Counted from the stretch's first letter, positions 38,947 through 47,959 are shown. The stretch: DNA of 64,000 nt from Micromonospora sp. MP36 (GCF_008119785.1 NZ_VSFA01000001.1:558001-622000), one strand, 5' to 3'. The notes: generated by a model from the sequence alone, not told the origin. Program-made: numbers and translations.

Positions 38947-39913
38947 CCCGAGCGCCGCATCGCTTGTCAGCACCCCCCGCCCCGAGCAGCCGACCGAGAT
39001 CGGCGCTCCGGCCAACGCCGGCCTGCCGGCGCAGAAGCAGGAGAAGCCGCGCGGCCTGCTCGGCGACGCGTGGCGCGACCTGCGCCGCAAGCCGCTGTTC
39101 TGGATCTCTGCCGCGTTCATCGTGCTGTTCGTGCTGATGGCGGCCTTCCCGTCGCTGTTCACCTCCGGCGACGCGGTCAACGGCGCGCTGTCCCGCAGCC
39201 GGGTGGAGCCGTCGGCCCACGCCTGGTTCGGCTACGACGTGCAGGGCCGGGATGTCTACTCCCGGGTGATCTACGGTGCCCGCGCCTCGATCGTGGTGGC
39301 GCTGCTCTCGGTGATCTGCACGCTGCTGATCGGCGGCACGATGGGCATCATCGCCGGCTACCGCGGCGGCTGGGTGGACGCGCTGCTCTCCCGGATCGCG
39401 GACATCTTCTTCGGCCTGCCGTTCGTGCTCGGCTCGATCGTCATCCTGACCACCTTCAACGGCTCGGGCACGGACAACGGCGAGTGGACGATCATGGGCC
39501 TGGTCATCCTGTCGCTGAGCGTGCTGAGCTGGCCGGTCGTGATGCGGCTGATGCGCTCCTCGGTGCTGGCCACCAAGGAGGCCGACTACATCGTCGCGGC
39601 CCGGGCGTTGGGCGCCGGCACCGGCCGGATCATCCTCAAGCACCTGCTGCCGAACTGCCTCGCGCCGCTGCTGGTCTACGGGACCATCATGGTTGGCAGC
39701 TTCATCGGCGCCGAGGCTACGCTGTCCTTCCTGGGCATCGGTCTGAAGAGCCCGGTCGTGTCCTGGGGCATCATGATCAGTGAGGCGCAGAACTACATCC
39801 GGGTCTCGCCCTTCCTGCTCTTCTTCCCCGCCGCGTTCCTCGTCACCGCAGTGCTGAGCTTCGTGATGCTCGGCGAGGCGGTCCGCGAGGCCCTCGACCC
39901 GAAGCTCCGATAG
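38939..39913 (+). CDS. oppC: Peptide ABC transporter permease OppC
   Basis: 324 residues: a ~45-residue cytoplasmic N-terminus, the OppC N-terminal helix (KPLFWISAAFIVLFVLMAAF), then the permease domain with EAA loop (SSVLATKEADYIVAARALGA). Overlaps oppB by 8 bp, showing translational coupling. Confidence 0.95.
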   Translation: MSDPSAASLVSTPRPEQPTEIGAPANAGLPAQKQEKPRGLLGDAWRDLRRKPLFWISAAFIVLFVLMAAFPSLFTSGDAVNGALSRSRVEPSAHAWFGYDVQGRDVYSRVIYGARASIVVALLSVICTLLIGGTMGIIAGYRGGWVDALLSRIADIFFGLPFVLGSIVILTTFNGSGTDNGEWTIMGLVILSLSVLSWPVVMRLMRSSVLATKEADYIVAARALGAGTGRIILKHLLPNCLAPLLVYGTIMVGSFIGAEATLSFLGIGLKSPVVSWGIMISEAQNYIRVSPFLLFFPAAFLVTAVLSFVMLGEAVREALDPKLR

Positions 39914-39924
39914 GGGAGACTCAG

Positions 39925-40968
39925 TTGTCCGACATTCTCGTGTCCGAGCAGTCCGCGCCGGGCGCCGACGGATCCGGCCGCCCCTCCGGCCGCTTGCTCG
40001 AGGTTGACGACCTGCGGGTCGAGTTCCGCACCCGGGACGGCGTCGCCAAGGTCATCAACGGGGTGACGTACCACGTCGACGCGGGGGAGACCCTCGCCGT
40101 GCTCGGCGAGTCCGGCTCCGGCAAGAGCGTCACCGCGCAGACGATCATGGGCATCCTCGACACTCCGCCCGGCTTCGTCACCGGTGGCCAGGTCCGCTTC
40201 CACGGCAAGGACATGCTCAAGATGTCCGCCGAGCAGCGGCGCCGCATCCGCGGCGAGGGCATTGCGATGATCTTCCAGGATTCGCTCTCCGCCCTCAACC
40301 CGGTTTTCACCGTCGGCTTCCAGATCGCCGAGCAGTTCCGCATCCGGCGCGGCATGAGCCGCTCGGACGCCAAGAAGCGCGCGATCGAGATGCTCGACCA
40401 GGTGAAGATCCCGAACGCCAAGGGTCGGTTCAGCAACTACCCGCACCAGTTCTCCGGCGGTATGCGGCAGCGCGCCATGATCGCGATGTCGCTGGCGCTG
40501 GACCCGGAGGTGCTGATCGCCGACGAGCCGACCACCGCGCTGGACGTGACCGTGCAGGCCCAGATCATGGACCTGCTCGGCGAGCTCCAGCGGGAGCGGC
40601 AGATGGGCATGATCCTGATCACCCACGACCTCGGCGTGGTCGCCGACGTCGCGGACCGGATCGCGGTGATGTACGCCGGCCGGATCGTCGAGGAAGCCGA
40701 CGTGTACGACCTGTACGCCAAGCCGGCGCACCCGTACACGCTCGGCCTGCTGAACTCGATCCCGCGGCTGGACGAGAAGGGGCAGGAGCTCCGCACCATC
40801 AAGGGCCTCCCGCCGAACCTGATGAACATCCCGTCGGGCTGCCCGTTCAACCCGCGCTGCCCCATGGCGCAGCCGGTGTGCCGGGAGAAGCTGCCCCCGC
40901 TGCTGCAGATCCGCAGCGGCCGGGCCAGCGCGTGCCACTTCGCCGAGGAGCTCGTGAACCGTGACTGA
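39925..40968 (+). CDS. oppD: Peptide ABC transporter ATP-binding protein OppD
   Basis: 347 residues. Walker A GESGSGKS, signature [16 protein letters not shown], Walker [12 protein letters not shown], switch His (ITHDLGVV) and the oligopeptide C-terminal domain with the Cys-containing [15 protein letters not shown] and ACHFAEE. In relatives that Cys cluster can bind an iron-sulfur cluster. TTG 39925 is used as start because AGGGGAG is 6 nt upstream. Overlaps oppF by 8 bp. Confidence 0.95.
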   Translation: MSDILVSEQSAPGADGSGRPSGRLLEVDDLRVEFRTRDGVAKVINGVTYHVDAGETLAVLGESGSGKSVTAQTIMGILDTPPGFVTGGQVRFHGKDMLKMSAEQRRRIRGEGIAMIFQDSLSALNPVFTVGFQIAEQFRIRRGMSRSDAKKRAIEMLDQVKIPNAKGRFSNYPHQFSGGMRQRAMIAMSLALDPEVLIADEPTTALDVTVQAQIMDLLGELQRERQMGMILITHDLGVVADVADRIAVMYAGRIVEEADVYDLYAKPAHPYTLGLLNSIPRLDEKGQELRTIKGLPPNLMNIPSGCPFNPRCPMAQPVCREKLPPLLQIRSGRASACHFAEELVNRD

Positions 40969-41977
40969 GAACATCATCGAGGTTCGTGACCTGGTCAAGC
41001 ACTACCCCGTGACCCGGGGTGTCGTGTTCAAGAAGACCATTGGGCACGTCAAGGCGGTCGACGGCGTCTCCTTCGAGTTGAAGGCCGGCGAGACGCTGGG
41101 CGTGGTGGGCGAGTCCGGCTGCGGCAAGTCGACGCTCGCCCGGGTCCTGATGAACCTGGAGCGGCCGACCAGCGGTCACGTGCTCTACAAGGGGCAGGAC
41201 ATCTCCCGGCTCTCCGGCTCGGCCCTGCGGCGCCTGCGCCGGCAGATCCAGCTGGTGATGCAGGACCCGTACACCTCGCTGAACCCGCGGATGACGGTCG
41301 GTGACCTGATCGGCGAGCCGTTCGAGATCCACCCCGAGGTGGCCCCGCGCGGCAGCCGCCGGAGCAAGGTCAAGGAGCTGCTCGACCTGGTCGGTCTGAA
41401 CCCGGAGCACATCAACCGGTACCCGCACCAGTTCTCCGGCGGCCAGCGGCAGCGCATCGGCATCGCCCGGGCGCTCGCCCTGCGGCCCGAGGTCATCGTC
41501 TGCGACGAGCCGGTGTCGGCCCTGGACGTGTCGATCCAGGCGCAGGTGATGAACCTGCTGGAGAAGCTCCAGGCCGAGTTCGGTCTGTCGTACGTCTTCA
41601 TCGCCCACGACCTGTCGGTCGTGCGTCACCTCTCCGACCGGGTCGCCGTGATGTACCTGGGCAAGATGGTGGAGATCGGCACCGAGGACGAGATCTACGA
41701 GCGGCCGACCCACCCGTACACCCAGGCGCTGCTCTCGGCGGTGCCGGTGCCGGACCCGACGCTGCGGGACAACAAGGCGATCATCCGGCTCACCGGTGAC
41801 GTCCCCTCCCCGGTGAGCCCGCCCTCGGGCTGCCGGTTCCGCACCCGGTGCTGGAAGGCGCAGGACGTCTGCGCTCAGGAGGTGCCGCTGCTCCAGATCC
41901 GGCCGGGCTCGGACCACCCGAGCGCCTGCCACTTCGCGGAGCGGCGGGAGATCGTCCCCACCCACGAGGCGGCCTGA
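40961..41977 (+). CDS. oppF: Peptide ABC transporter ATP-binding protein OppF
   Basis: 338 residues. Walker [10 protein letters not shown], signature [16 protein letters not shown], Walker [13 protein letters not shown], switch His (IAHDLSVV) and a C-terminal [15 protein letters not shown] block. Pairs with OppD. GTG 40961 has GAGGAG upstream inside oppD. A disrupted relative of this C-terminus lies at 60003-60368. Confidence 0.95.
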   Translation: MTENIIEVRDLVKHYPVTRGVVFKKTIGHVKAVDGVSFELKAGETLGVVGESGCGKSTLARVLMNLERPTSGHVLYKGQDISRLSGSALRRLRRQIQLVMQDPYTSLNPRMTVGDLIGEPFEIHPEVAPRGSRRSKVKELLDLVGLNPEHINRYPHQFSGGQRQRIGIARALALRPEVIVCDEPVSALDVSIQAQVMNLLEKLQAEFGLSYVFIAHDLSVVRHLSDRVAVMYLGKMVEIGTEDEIYERPTHPYTQALLSAVPVPDPTLRDNKAIIRLTGDVPSPVSPPSGCRFRTRCWKAQDVCAQEVPLLQIRPGSDHPSACHFAERREIVPTHEAA

Positions 41978-41983
41978 CCGACC

Positions 41984-42028
41984 ACGAACCGCCTGCTGGC
42001 GTCAGCTCGACGCCGGCAGGCGGTTCGT
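41984..42028. terminator. Terminator of the opp operon
   Basis: Perfect 13-bp stem ACGAACCGCCTGC/GCAGGCGGTTCGT with an inner GGCG/CGCC pair of arms. Lies between oppF and the convergent chorismate mutase gene, so it probably serves both strands. Confidence 0.88.
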
Positions 42029-42042
42029 CATGTCGGGGCCCC

Positions 42043-42396
42043 TCACAGCGGGCCACGACCGGCGCGGAGCAGCAGCAGCGCGAGCTGGGTGCCGTCGGCC
42101 CCGAGCGCCTGCCGGAACCGCTCCAGGATCTCCCGCTCCCGGGACAGCACCAGGCGGGTGCCGCCGGAGGCCATCCGGGTGGCTCCGACCTCCTGGGACA
42201 GCGCGGCCCGCTCCTGCCAGAGGGCGATGATCGTGCGGTCGATCTCGTCGATCCGCTCGCGGATGGCCACGATCCGCTCGGCGGCCGCCGAGTCGCCGGT
42301 GCCGGTCCGCGCCGCCGCGGCCCCGGTCGGGTCGGCGCCATCGGGCCGCTCGTTCCGTGCCAGGCTGCCGCTGGACTCCACCACGTCAGTCATCAT
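42043..42396 (-). CDS. Chorismate mutase, AroQ type
   Basis: 117 residues: a ~38-residue flexible N-terminus and a three-helix AroQ domain (IRERIDEIDRTIIALWQERA, SREREILERF). Converts chorismate to prephenate, the branch to Phe and Tyr. The short domain and the neighbour pcrA match the M. tuberculosis Rv0948c type, whose activity depends on DAHP synthase. Start ATG 42396 (or 42393) follows GGAAGG. Expression is probably set by the attenuator between 42441 and 42591. Confidence 0.92.
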   Translation of the reverse strand: MMTDVVESSGSLARNERPDGADPTGAAAARTGTGDSAAAERIVAIRERIDEIDRTIIALWQERAALSQEVGATRMASGGTRLVLSREREILERFRQALGADGTQLALLLLRAGRGPL

Positions 42397-42440
42397 CGTC
42401 GTACCTTCCGGGTCTCGGGCCCGGTGCCCGGATCCCGGGA

Positions 42441-42472
42441 CGAAAATGCCCCGGGCTCCAGGAGCCCGGGGC
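42441..42472 (-). terminator. Attenuator terminator upstream of chorismate mutase
   Basis: On the minus strand a 10-bp stem GCCCCGGGCT/AGCCCGGGGC (arms up to 12 bp, 42461-42472 and 42448-42459) is followed directly by ATTTTCG, a rare U-tract here. It lies 17 nt downstream of the leader peptide stop and 45 nt before the mutase start, so it must be read through for expression. Confidence 0.8.
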
Positions 42473-42488
42473 TTTCGCAGGTCTGTGA

Positions 42489-42554
42489 TCAGGCGCGACC
42501 TACGGCTGCCGGACTCCCGGTGCCGTAGTAAAAGTAGAAGCGCTGACCGAACAC
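42489..42554 (-). CDS. Leader peptide of aromatic amino-acid attenuator
   Basis: 21 residues, VFGQRFYFYYGTGSPAAVGRA from GTG 42554 to TGA. Six of its first ten residues are Phe or Tyr, with a run Phe-Tyr-Phe-Tyr-Tyr, the end products made from prephenate. The GTG lies 7 nt after a -10 hexamer CATACT, so translation would start at the very 5' end of a leaderless RNA. Ribosome stalling at scarce Phe or Tyr would leave the downstream antiterminator free to form. No other function is expected for the peptide. Confidence 0.8.
   Translation of the reverse strand: MFGQRFYFYYGTGSPAAVGRA
42500..42528 (-). promoter_or_regulatory. Pause hairpin and antiterminator strand of the attenuator
   Basis: Minus-strand CTACGGC (42522-42528) pairs with GCCGTAG (42500-42506), with inner CCGG arms: the 1:2 hairpin, which includes the last Tyr codon. 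GGAGTCCGG inside it (42509-42517) can instead pair with CCGGGCTCC of the terminator stem (42461-42469), nine pairs with one G-U: the 2:3 antiterminator. The alternatives are mutually exclusive, as in classical attenuators. Confidence 0.72.
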
Positions 42555-42561
42555 GTCGTCG

Positions 42562-42591
42562 AGTATGCCGACCGGCGGGCGCGTCGCGCAA
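42562..42591 (-). promoter_or_regulatory. Promoter of leader peptide and chorismate mutase
   Basis: Minus-strand -35 TTGCGC (42586-42591) and -10 CATACT (42562-42567), spacer 18 bp. The -10 ends 7 nt before the leader GTG. Divergent from the pcrA promoter area (TAGACT at 42682). Confidence 0.6.
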
Positions 42592-42696
42592 GGAAACCGG
42601 CCAACAGGTGGGACGGGGCACGGCGGTGACGGCTTCGTCTCGTCCGGGCCGGCATGGGCGGGAAGTGTCCGCCCGTCGGCATAGACTCGCCGTGCG

Positions 42697-45099
42697 ATGC
42701 ATCCTCTCTTCGACATCCCCGCGTCCCCGCCCGCGCCGGAGTCCCGGCCGACCCCGTCGCGCCGGCCCGGGGCGGCCCCCCGGCCGGATCCGCAGGCTCT
42801 CCTCGACGGGTTGAACGGTCCCCAGCGGGACGCGGTCACCCACGCCGGTTCCCCGCTGCTGATCGTGGCCGGTGCCGGCTCCGGCAAGACCCGGGTGCTG
42901 ACCAACCGGATCGCCTACCTGCTGGCCGCGCGGGACGTGCACCCGGGCGAGATCATCGCGATCACCTTCACCAACAAGGCCGCCGGTGAGATGAAGGACC
43001 GGGTGGCCGCCCTGGTCGGTCCGCGCGCCCGGTTGATGTGGGTGTCGACCTTCCACTCGGCCTGCGTCCGGATCCTGCGCGCCGAGCACGAGCACGCCGG
43101 GCTCAAGTCCACCTTCTCGATCTACGACGCGGACGACTCCCGCCGGCTGATGCAACTCGTCGCCCGTGAGCTGGACCTGGACCCGAAGCGCTACCCGGCA
43201 CGCGGCCTGGCCGCCCAGGTCTCCAACCTGAAGAACGAGCTGGTCGACCCGGAGGCGTTCGCCGCCCGGGCCAAGGGGCCCAACGAACGGGCACTGGCCG
43301 AGGCTTACACGCTCTACCAGCGGCGGCTGCGCGAGGCGCACGCGCTGGACTTCGACGACCTGATCATGACGACGGTGCACCTGCTCCAGTCGCATCCGCA
43401 CGTCGCGGAGAGCTACCGGCGCCGGTTCCGGCACGTGCTGGTGGACGAGTACCAGGACACCAACCATGCCCAGTACGTGCTGATCAAGGAGCTGGTCTCC
43501 GGCACCGAGGGGATCCCGCCGGCCGAGCTGTGCGTGGTGGGTGACGCCGATCAGTCGATCTACGCGTTCCGGGGCGCGACCATCCGCAACATCCTGGAGT
43601 TCGAGCGCGACTTCACCGACGCCCGGACGATCCTGCTGGAGCAGAACTACCGCTCCACCCAGACCATCCTCAACGCCGCCAACGCGGTGATCGACCGGAA
43701 CACCTCCCGCAAGCCCAAGCGGCTGTGGAGCGACGCCGGGGCCGGCGAGCGGATCGTCGGGTACGTGGCCGATACCGAGCACGCCGAGGCGGACTGGGTG
43801 GCCCGGGAGATCGATCGCCTGGTCGACCAGGGCGACACCCGCCCCGGCGATGTGGCCGTCTTCTACCGCACCAACGCCATGTCCCGGGTCTTCGAGGAGG
43901 TGTTCATCCGGGTCGGCCTGCCCTACAAGGTGGTCGGCGGGGTGCGGTTCTACGAGCGCAAGGAGGTCCGCGACGCGCTGGCCTACCTGCGCGCGGTGGT
44001 CAACGACGACGACACGGTCAGCCTGCGCCGGATCCTCAACACCCCGCGCCGGGGCATCGGCGAGCGGGCCGAGGCGTGCGTGGAGGCGCTGGCCAGCCGG
44101 GACCGGATCTCCTTCGGCGCGGCCCTGCGCCGGGCCAAGGACGCGCCCGGAATCTCCACCCGGGCCGCCAACGGGATCGCGGAGTTCGTCGCACTCCTCG
44201 ACTCCGCCCGCGAGCTGGCCGAGACGGGCACCCCGGAGGATGTGCTGGAGGCTCTGCTGACCCGCTCGGGCTACCTCACCGAGCTGGAGGAGAGCCTGGA
44301 CCCGCAGGACGCCGGCCGGGTGGACAACCTCCAGGAGCTGGTGAGCGTCGCCCGGGAGTACACCGAACGGATCGAGGCGCTGGGCGAGGAGGGCGAGCGG
44401 GCCACCGTGGCCGGCTTCCTGGAGCAGGTGGCGCTGGTCGCCGACGCCGACCAGGTCCCCGCCGATGACCCCGAGCACCAGGGCGTGGTCACCCTGATGA
44501 CGCTGCACACGGCGAAGGGCCTGGAGTTCCCGGTGGTCTTCCTGACCGGCCTGGAGGACGGCGTCTTCCCGCACCTGCGCTCGCTGGGGGACAACCGCGA
44601 GCTGGAGGAGGAGCGGCGGCTGGCGTACGTGGGCATCACCCGGGCCCGGCAGCGGCTCTACCTGTCCCGGGCGGTCACCCGCTCGGCCTGGGGCGCGCCG
44701 GCGTACAACCCGGCGTCGCGCTTCCTTGAGGAGTTGCCGCCGGAGCTGGTCCGCTGGGAGCGCGTCGAGGCCTCGTACACCTCCTGGGCCGGCGGGGGCG
44801 GTGGCGTCGGCGGCCGCGCGGACCGCGCGCCCGGCGGGCGTGGCGGCTTCACCGGGGGTACGCCGAAGGCGACCCAGCTCGCCAAGCGGCTCGGGGTGGA
44901 CGGCAGCCGGCTGTCCACCGCCAGCGAGCTGCGGCAGGTGCCGAAGGTGTCGGTGGGGGACCGGGTCAACCACCAGCGCTACGGGCTGGGCCGGGTGCTG
45001 GCCGTGGAGGGGCACGGCCCGGGCGCCCGGGCGCAGATCGACTTCGGTGACCAGACCATGTGGCTGGTGCTCCGGCACGCCCCGATCGACAAGCTCTGA
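42697..45099 (+). CDS. pcrA: ATP-dependent DNA helicase PcrA/UvrD
   Basis: 800 residues. SF1A helicase motifs: Q-motif LNGPQRDAV, Walker A GAGSGKT, DEYQDTN (motif II), GDADQSIYAFRGA (III), and LEQNYRST and VTLMTLHTAKGLEFPVVF further on. The C-terminal 50 residues (VSVGDRVNHQRYGLG) form the Tudor-like domain that binds RNA polymerase in PcrA. Unwinds DNA in repair and clears conflicts with transcription. ATG 42697 lies 9 nt after TAGACT with no clear Shine-Dalgarno. M. tuberculosis uvrD1 has the same neighbours. Confidence 0.95.
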   Translation: MHPLFDIPASPPAPESRPTPSRRPGAAPRPDPQALLDGLNGPQRDAVTHAGSPLLIVAGAGSGKTRVLTNRIAYLLAARDVHPGEIIAITFTNKAAGEMKDRVAALVGPRARLMWVSTFHSACVRILRAEHEHAGLKSTFSIYDADDSRRLMQLVARELDLDPKRYPARGLAAQVSNLKNELVDPEAFAARAKGPNERALAEAYTLYQRRLREAHALDFDDLIMTTVHLLQSHPHVAESYRRRFRHVLVDEYQDTNHAQYVLIKELVSGTEGIPPAELCVVGDADQSIYAFRGATIRNILEFERDFTDARTILLEQNYRSTQTILNAANAVIDRNTSRKPKRLWSDAGAGERIVGYVADTEHAEADWVAREIDRLVDQGDTRPGDVAVFYRTNAMSRVFEEVFIRVGLPYKVVGGVRFYERKEVRDALAYLRAVVNDDDTVSLRRILNTPRRGIGERAEACVEALASRDRISFGAALRRAKDAPGISTRAANGIAEFVALLDSARELAETGTPEDVLEALLTRSGYLTELEESLDPQDAGRVDNLQELVSVAREYTERIEALGEEGERATVAGFLEQVALVADADQVPADDPEHQGVVTLMTLHTAKGLEFPVVFLTGLEDGVFPHLRSLGDNRELEEERRLAYVGITRARQRLYLSRAVTRSAWGAPAYNPASRFLEELPPELVRWERVEASYTSWAGGGGGVGGRADRAPGGRGGFTGGTPKATQLAKRLGVDGSRLSTASELRQVPKVSVGDRVNHQRYGLGRVLAVEGHGPGARAQIDFGDQTMWLVLRHAPIDKL

Positions 45100-45103
45100 C
45101 GGC

Positions 45104-45137
45104 GAGACCCGGCCCGGCGGGTGCCGGACCGGGTCTC
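45104..45137. terminator. Terminator between pcrA and M23 peptidase genes
   Basis: Stem GAGACCCGG/CCGGGTCTC with inner CCGGC/GCCGG arms, between convergent genes, 5 bp after the pcrA stop. Confidence 0.8.
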
Positions 45138-45154
45138 TCCTCGTGCCGTGGCCG

Positions 45155-45946
45155 TCAGCAGGCCACGTTGATGCCCCGGGCGCGCAGGAACGGCGCCGGG
45201 TCGATCTGGTTCCACATCTGCCCCTGATGCACCTCGAAGTGCAGGTGCGGGCCGGTCGCGTCGCCGGTGGCGCCCTCGTAGCCGATGACCTGGCCGGCGC
45301 TCACCTTGTCGCCGACGCTGACGATCAGCCGGCTCTGGTGCGCGTAGTGGGTTAGGTAGCCGTTGTGGTGGTCGATGAAGACCGAGTTGCCGTACCCGTC
45401 GCCGGCGTCGCCGGCCTTGACGACGGTTCCGGCCGCGGCGGCGTGGATCGGGGTGCCGGCGGGCATGGCGAAGTCGATGCCGGCGTGCAGGGTGCCCCAG
45501 CGCGGCCCGTAGCAGGAGGTGATCGTGGCGCCCTTCATCGGGATCACCCAGCTGGGCTTCGGCTTGACGGTCTTCTTCGGCTGCGGCTTCGGCTTGGCGG
45601 TGGCGGTCCTCGTCGGCGTGGGGCTGGCCGCGGTCGGGCTCGGTGACGGGCTGACCGGGGTTGCCGACGGGGTGACCGGGGCGATCGACTCACGGACGGA
45701 CCGGTCGGCCCGGGCGGCGTCCTCGGCGCGGGCCCGGGCGTCGAAGTCGACGGCGGCCGGGGCCGGGGTGCCGCGGTCGGCGGTGGCCACGGAGACGCCG
45801 CCGAGGCCGAGGGCGACCAGGGCGACGGCGCCGAGGACGAGGTAGGTGGCCCGCCGGCCCGTGCTGGCGCGCCGCCGGTGCCGGCCGGGGGCGTCGGGGG
45901 TGTTCTCGTTCTGGATGGAGCTGTCTTCCTGCACGGGGACCTTCAT
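45155..45946 (-). CDS. M23-family peptidoglycan endopeptidase (copy 1)
   Basis: 263 residues: N-terminal membrane anchor (~30-55), a Pro/Thr/Lys-rich linker, and a C-terminal LytM/M23 domain with zinc-site motifs HAGIDFAMP and GPHLHFEVH. Cleaves peptide bridges in peptidoglycan outside the membrane. A weak ribosome site before ATG 45946 leaves the start uncertain. Same neighbours as M. tuberculosis Rv0950c. A second M23 gene follows on the same strand. Confidence 0.9.
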   Translation of the reverse strand: MKVPVQEDSSIQNENTPDAPGRHRRRASTGRRATYLVLGAVALVALGLGGVSVATADRGTPAPAAVDFDARARAEDAARADRSVRESIAPVTPSATPVSPSPSPTAASPTPTRTATAKPKPQPKKTVKPKPSWVIPMKGATITSCYGPRWGTLHAGIDFAMPAGTPIHAAAAGTVVKAGDAGDGYGNSVFIDHHNGYLTHYAHQSRLIVSVGDKVSAGQVIGYEGATGDATGPHLHFEVHQGQMWNQIDPAPFLRARGINVAC

Positions 45947-46145
45947 CAGTCGAGGGGCACGTGACCTCGAAATACTGGTGTCGGCTCCGGTCGTGGTGGG
46001 TACCGGGTCCGGGAGGACGGGCCGGACCGGTGATCGGTCGTGTCCGGGTTCACCCCATTCCAGTCTGATTTATTCGAAAAAAGGATCATGTGCGGTCGTG
46101 GCGCTGCTCACACTTCCCGCTGTGACCCAGCCAACTTTGCGCCAA

Positions 46146-46178
46146 CGAAAAACCGCCCGGATCGAGCGATCCGGGCGG
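46146..46178 (-). terminator. Rho-independent terminator after second M23 gene
   Basis: Minus-strand stem CCGCCCGGAT/ATCCGGGCGG with CGAGCG-type 6-nt loop followed by TTTTTCG. One of the clearest U-tailed terminators here; 20 nt after the stop at 46199. The remaining gap to 45946 is the upstream region of copy 1 and shows no other gene. Confidence 0.9.
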
Positions 46179-46198
46179 CGAGCGGGCGGTACGCAGCG

Positions 46199-46912
46199 TC
46201 AGGACGCGGCTACCTCGCTGTAGATTGCCTCGATTTGCAGCTGGATGTCCACTCCGCGGTCCTTGAGCCACGGCACCGGGTCCAGCGGCTGCCCGTTGAC
46301 ATGGATCTCCAGGTGCAGGTGGGAGCCGTAGGCGTGGCCGGTGCTGCCCACCAGGCCGAGCTGGTCGCCGGCCTTGACCTGCTGGCCCTCCTTGACGCTG
46401 ATCGCCGAGGACTGGCCGTAGATGGCCTCGCTGCCGTCCGAGTGCTGGACGATCACCGCGTAGCCGTAGCCGCCGAACCAGCCTGCCTTGGTGACCGTGC
46501 CGCCGTGGATGGCGACGTACGGGGTGCCCTCCGGGGCGACCAGGTCGATGCCGGTGTGCAGCTTGCCCCAGCGCATGCCGTAGGGCGAGTTGAAGTCGTA
46601 GCCGTGCAGGGGCAGCAGCCAGGCGTCCTGCTCGGTGGAGGCCTTGCTCTGGGCGCGGTTGTCGCGGGTCGCGCGGTCGGCGCTGTCGGCCCGGCTCGCC
46701 GCGTCCTGGCTGGTGACCGACGCCTGCTTGAGCTCGTCGAGGACCGAAGGGCTGACGCTCTTGGCGTCGGGGAGGGCGTTCGCGCCGAGGGCGACGATGC
46801 CGGCTCCCACGAAGGCGGTGGTCACGACCGCGGCGTAGCGGCTCCGCGGGGGGGTGGGTACGCGGCGTCGACCGCGATATCTATCGGGCTCAGACGACAG
46901 GCGCTGGCGCAC
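46199..46912 (-). CDS. M23-family peptidoglycan endopeptidase (copy 2)
   Basis: 237 residues: basic N-terminus, one membrane segment (YAAVVTTAFVGAGIVALG), a short coiled-coil-like Ala/Asp/Arg-rich stalk (residues ~60-95), then an M23 domain with HTGIDLVAPEG and GSHLHLEIHV. GTG 46912 is chosen because GGAGG lies 6 nt upstream; GTG 46918 is too close to it and the longer form from 46996 lacks a ribosome site. Has its own promoter and terminator, so it is a separate unit from copy 1. Confidence 0.88.
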   Translation of the reverse strand: MRQRLSSEPDRYRGRRRVPTPPRSRYAAVVTTAFVGAGIVALGANALPDAKSVSPSVLDELKQASVTSQDAASRADSADRATRDNRAQSKASTEQDAWLLPLHGYDFNSPYGMRWGKLHTGIDLVAPEGTPYVAIHGGTVTKAGWFGGYGYAVIVQHSDGSEAIYGQSSAISVKEGQQVKAGDQLGLVGSTGHAYGSHLHLEIHVNGQPLDPVPWLKDRGVDIQLQIEAIYSEVAAS

Positions 46913-47026
46913 GCACACCCTCCGTTGTCGGGGATCCGATGCGACCTCGAGCCGTTCGGTGAAGCTCCGTCGAACGTCCGGTGGCCGCGTCGTCACCCGT
47001 CCGTGGACCTGATGACAACCGTGGAC

Positions 47027-47055
47027 ACGTTAGCCAACCGCCACTCTGGTCACAA
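47027..47055 (-). promoter_or_regulatory. Promoter of M23 copy 2
   Basis: Minus-strand -35 TTGTGA (47050-47055), 17-bp spacer, -10 TAACGT (47027-47032). Gives a 5' leader of ~105 nt before GTG 46912. Confidence 0.7.
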
Positions 47056-47388
47056 GCCAAAGCGCCGAAATGGTGTTTCTTTCTGTCCCTTTACATCCGC
47101 TCTTGTCATGTCTCGTGCCGCCGGTCGGGTGGCCCGGTAACCGTCCGTTCGTCGCGCACAGTGACCGTTCGGCGGAGGCGTCCGGCTTTCCGCGTACGGC
47201 GCCGCACGGTAATGGCCCCGGCGCTCCGGGTGGCCGCCGGCCGGGTGCCGCGCCGTCGCGCGCGGTCGGCCGGGAAGGGCCCGTATGAGACAGGCCCCAA
47301 GGGCGCCGGCCCGGGTTTCCGGCAGCCGGCCGGGCGGGTTACCGTTCGTTCAGGTGACAGTGCCGTAGCCGGTGAAAGGTGTGCGCTG
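47056..47388. other. 333-bp region without a gene, with ACCGTTCG repeats
   Basis: Divergent control region between the M23 gene and the B12-binding gene. A motif ACCGTYCG occurs three times on the plus strand (47140, 47164, 47341), twice extended to ACCGTYCGTTC. GAAAGG near 47374 is the ribosome site of the next gene. No convincing coding potential. Confidence 0.45.
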
Positions 47389-47793
47389 ATGAGCTCTCGT
47401 ATCCGGGTCGTCGTCGCGAAGCCCGGCCTGGACGGCCACGACCGGGGCGCGAAGGTCGTCGCGCGTGCCCTGCGGGACGCCGGCATGGAGGTCATCTACA
47501 CCGGCCTGCACCAGACCCCGGAGCAGATCGTGGAGACCGCGATCCAGGAGGACGCGGACGCGGTCGGCCTCTCCGTGCTCTCCGGGGCGCACATGACGCT
47601 CTTCAAGCGGGTCCTGGAGTTGCTCGCCGAGCGGGACGCGGCCGACATCGTGGTCTTCGGTGGCGGCATCATCCCGGACGCCGACATCCCCGAGCTGGAG
47701 CGGCTCGGCGTCGCGAAGATCTTCACCCCGGGCGCCACCACGCAGTCCATCGTCGACTGGGTCCGACAGAACGTCGCCCAGCCGGTCGCCTGA
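47389..47793 (+). CDS. Stand-alone cobalamin (B12)-binding domain protein
   Basis: 134 residues, one B12-binding domain like the C-terminus of methylmalonyl-CoA mutase: D-x-H-x2-G in GLDGHDRG (H17 as cobalt ligand), SVLSGAHM and the GGGIIP turn. No catalytic barrel domain is encoded nearby, so it may be the small subunit of a split mutase or a B12 carrier; the partner is outside the window. ATG 47389 follows GAAAGG. Confidence 0.9.
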   Translation: MSSRIRVVVAKPGLDGHDRGAKVVARALRDAGMEVIYTGLHQTPEQIVETAIQEDADAVGLSVLSGAHMTLFKRVLELLAERDAADIVVFGGGIIPDADIPELERLGVAKIFTPGATTQSIVDWVRQNVAQPVA

Positions 47794-47922
47794 CCGGCGT
47801 CCGGTCCGGCACGGTCGCGTCCCGACCGGGTCGGACCGCTGAGCCACGCCGGAGTGCCGGAGCGGCGGGATACCCGGGGTGTCGCCGACCTGGAGCGACC
47901 GGGACCGGAACCCGGACAGGGG

Positions 47923-47959
47923 GAGGGGCCGGACGCACCCCTCACACGTCCGGCCCCTC
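47923..47959 (+). terminator. Terminator downstream of B12-binding gene
   Basis: Perfect 13-bp stem GAGGGGCCGGACG/CGTCCGGCCCCTC with 11-nt loop, 130 bp after the stop. The following stretch to 48251 shows no gene; GGGAG at 48241 is the next ribosome site. Confidence 0.75.

Noticed and set aside
36193..39180. 995-codon minus-strand open frame opposite oppA-oppB
   Set aside because: Shadow of two well-supported transporter genes; no recognisable domain.
42489..42905. 138-codon minus-strand frame ending in the aromatic leader peptide
   Set aside because: The upstream part overlaps pcrA in antisense; only the last 21 codons after the promoter make sense as a leader.
45947..46130. ydaO-type c-di-AMP riboswitch upstream of the M23 gene
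   Set aside because: GGGGTGAA and position before a cell-wall hydrolase are suggestive, but the other conserved blocks (for example GACAGCTAACC) are absent on the minus strand.
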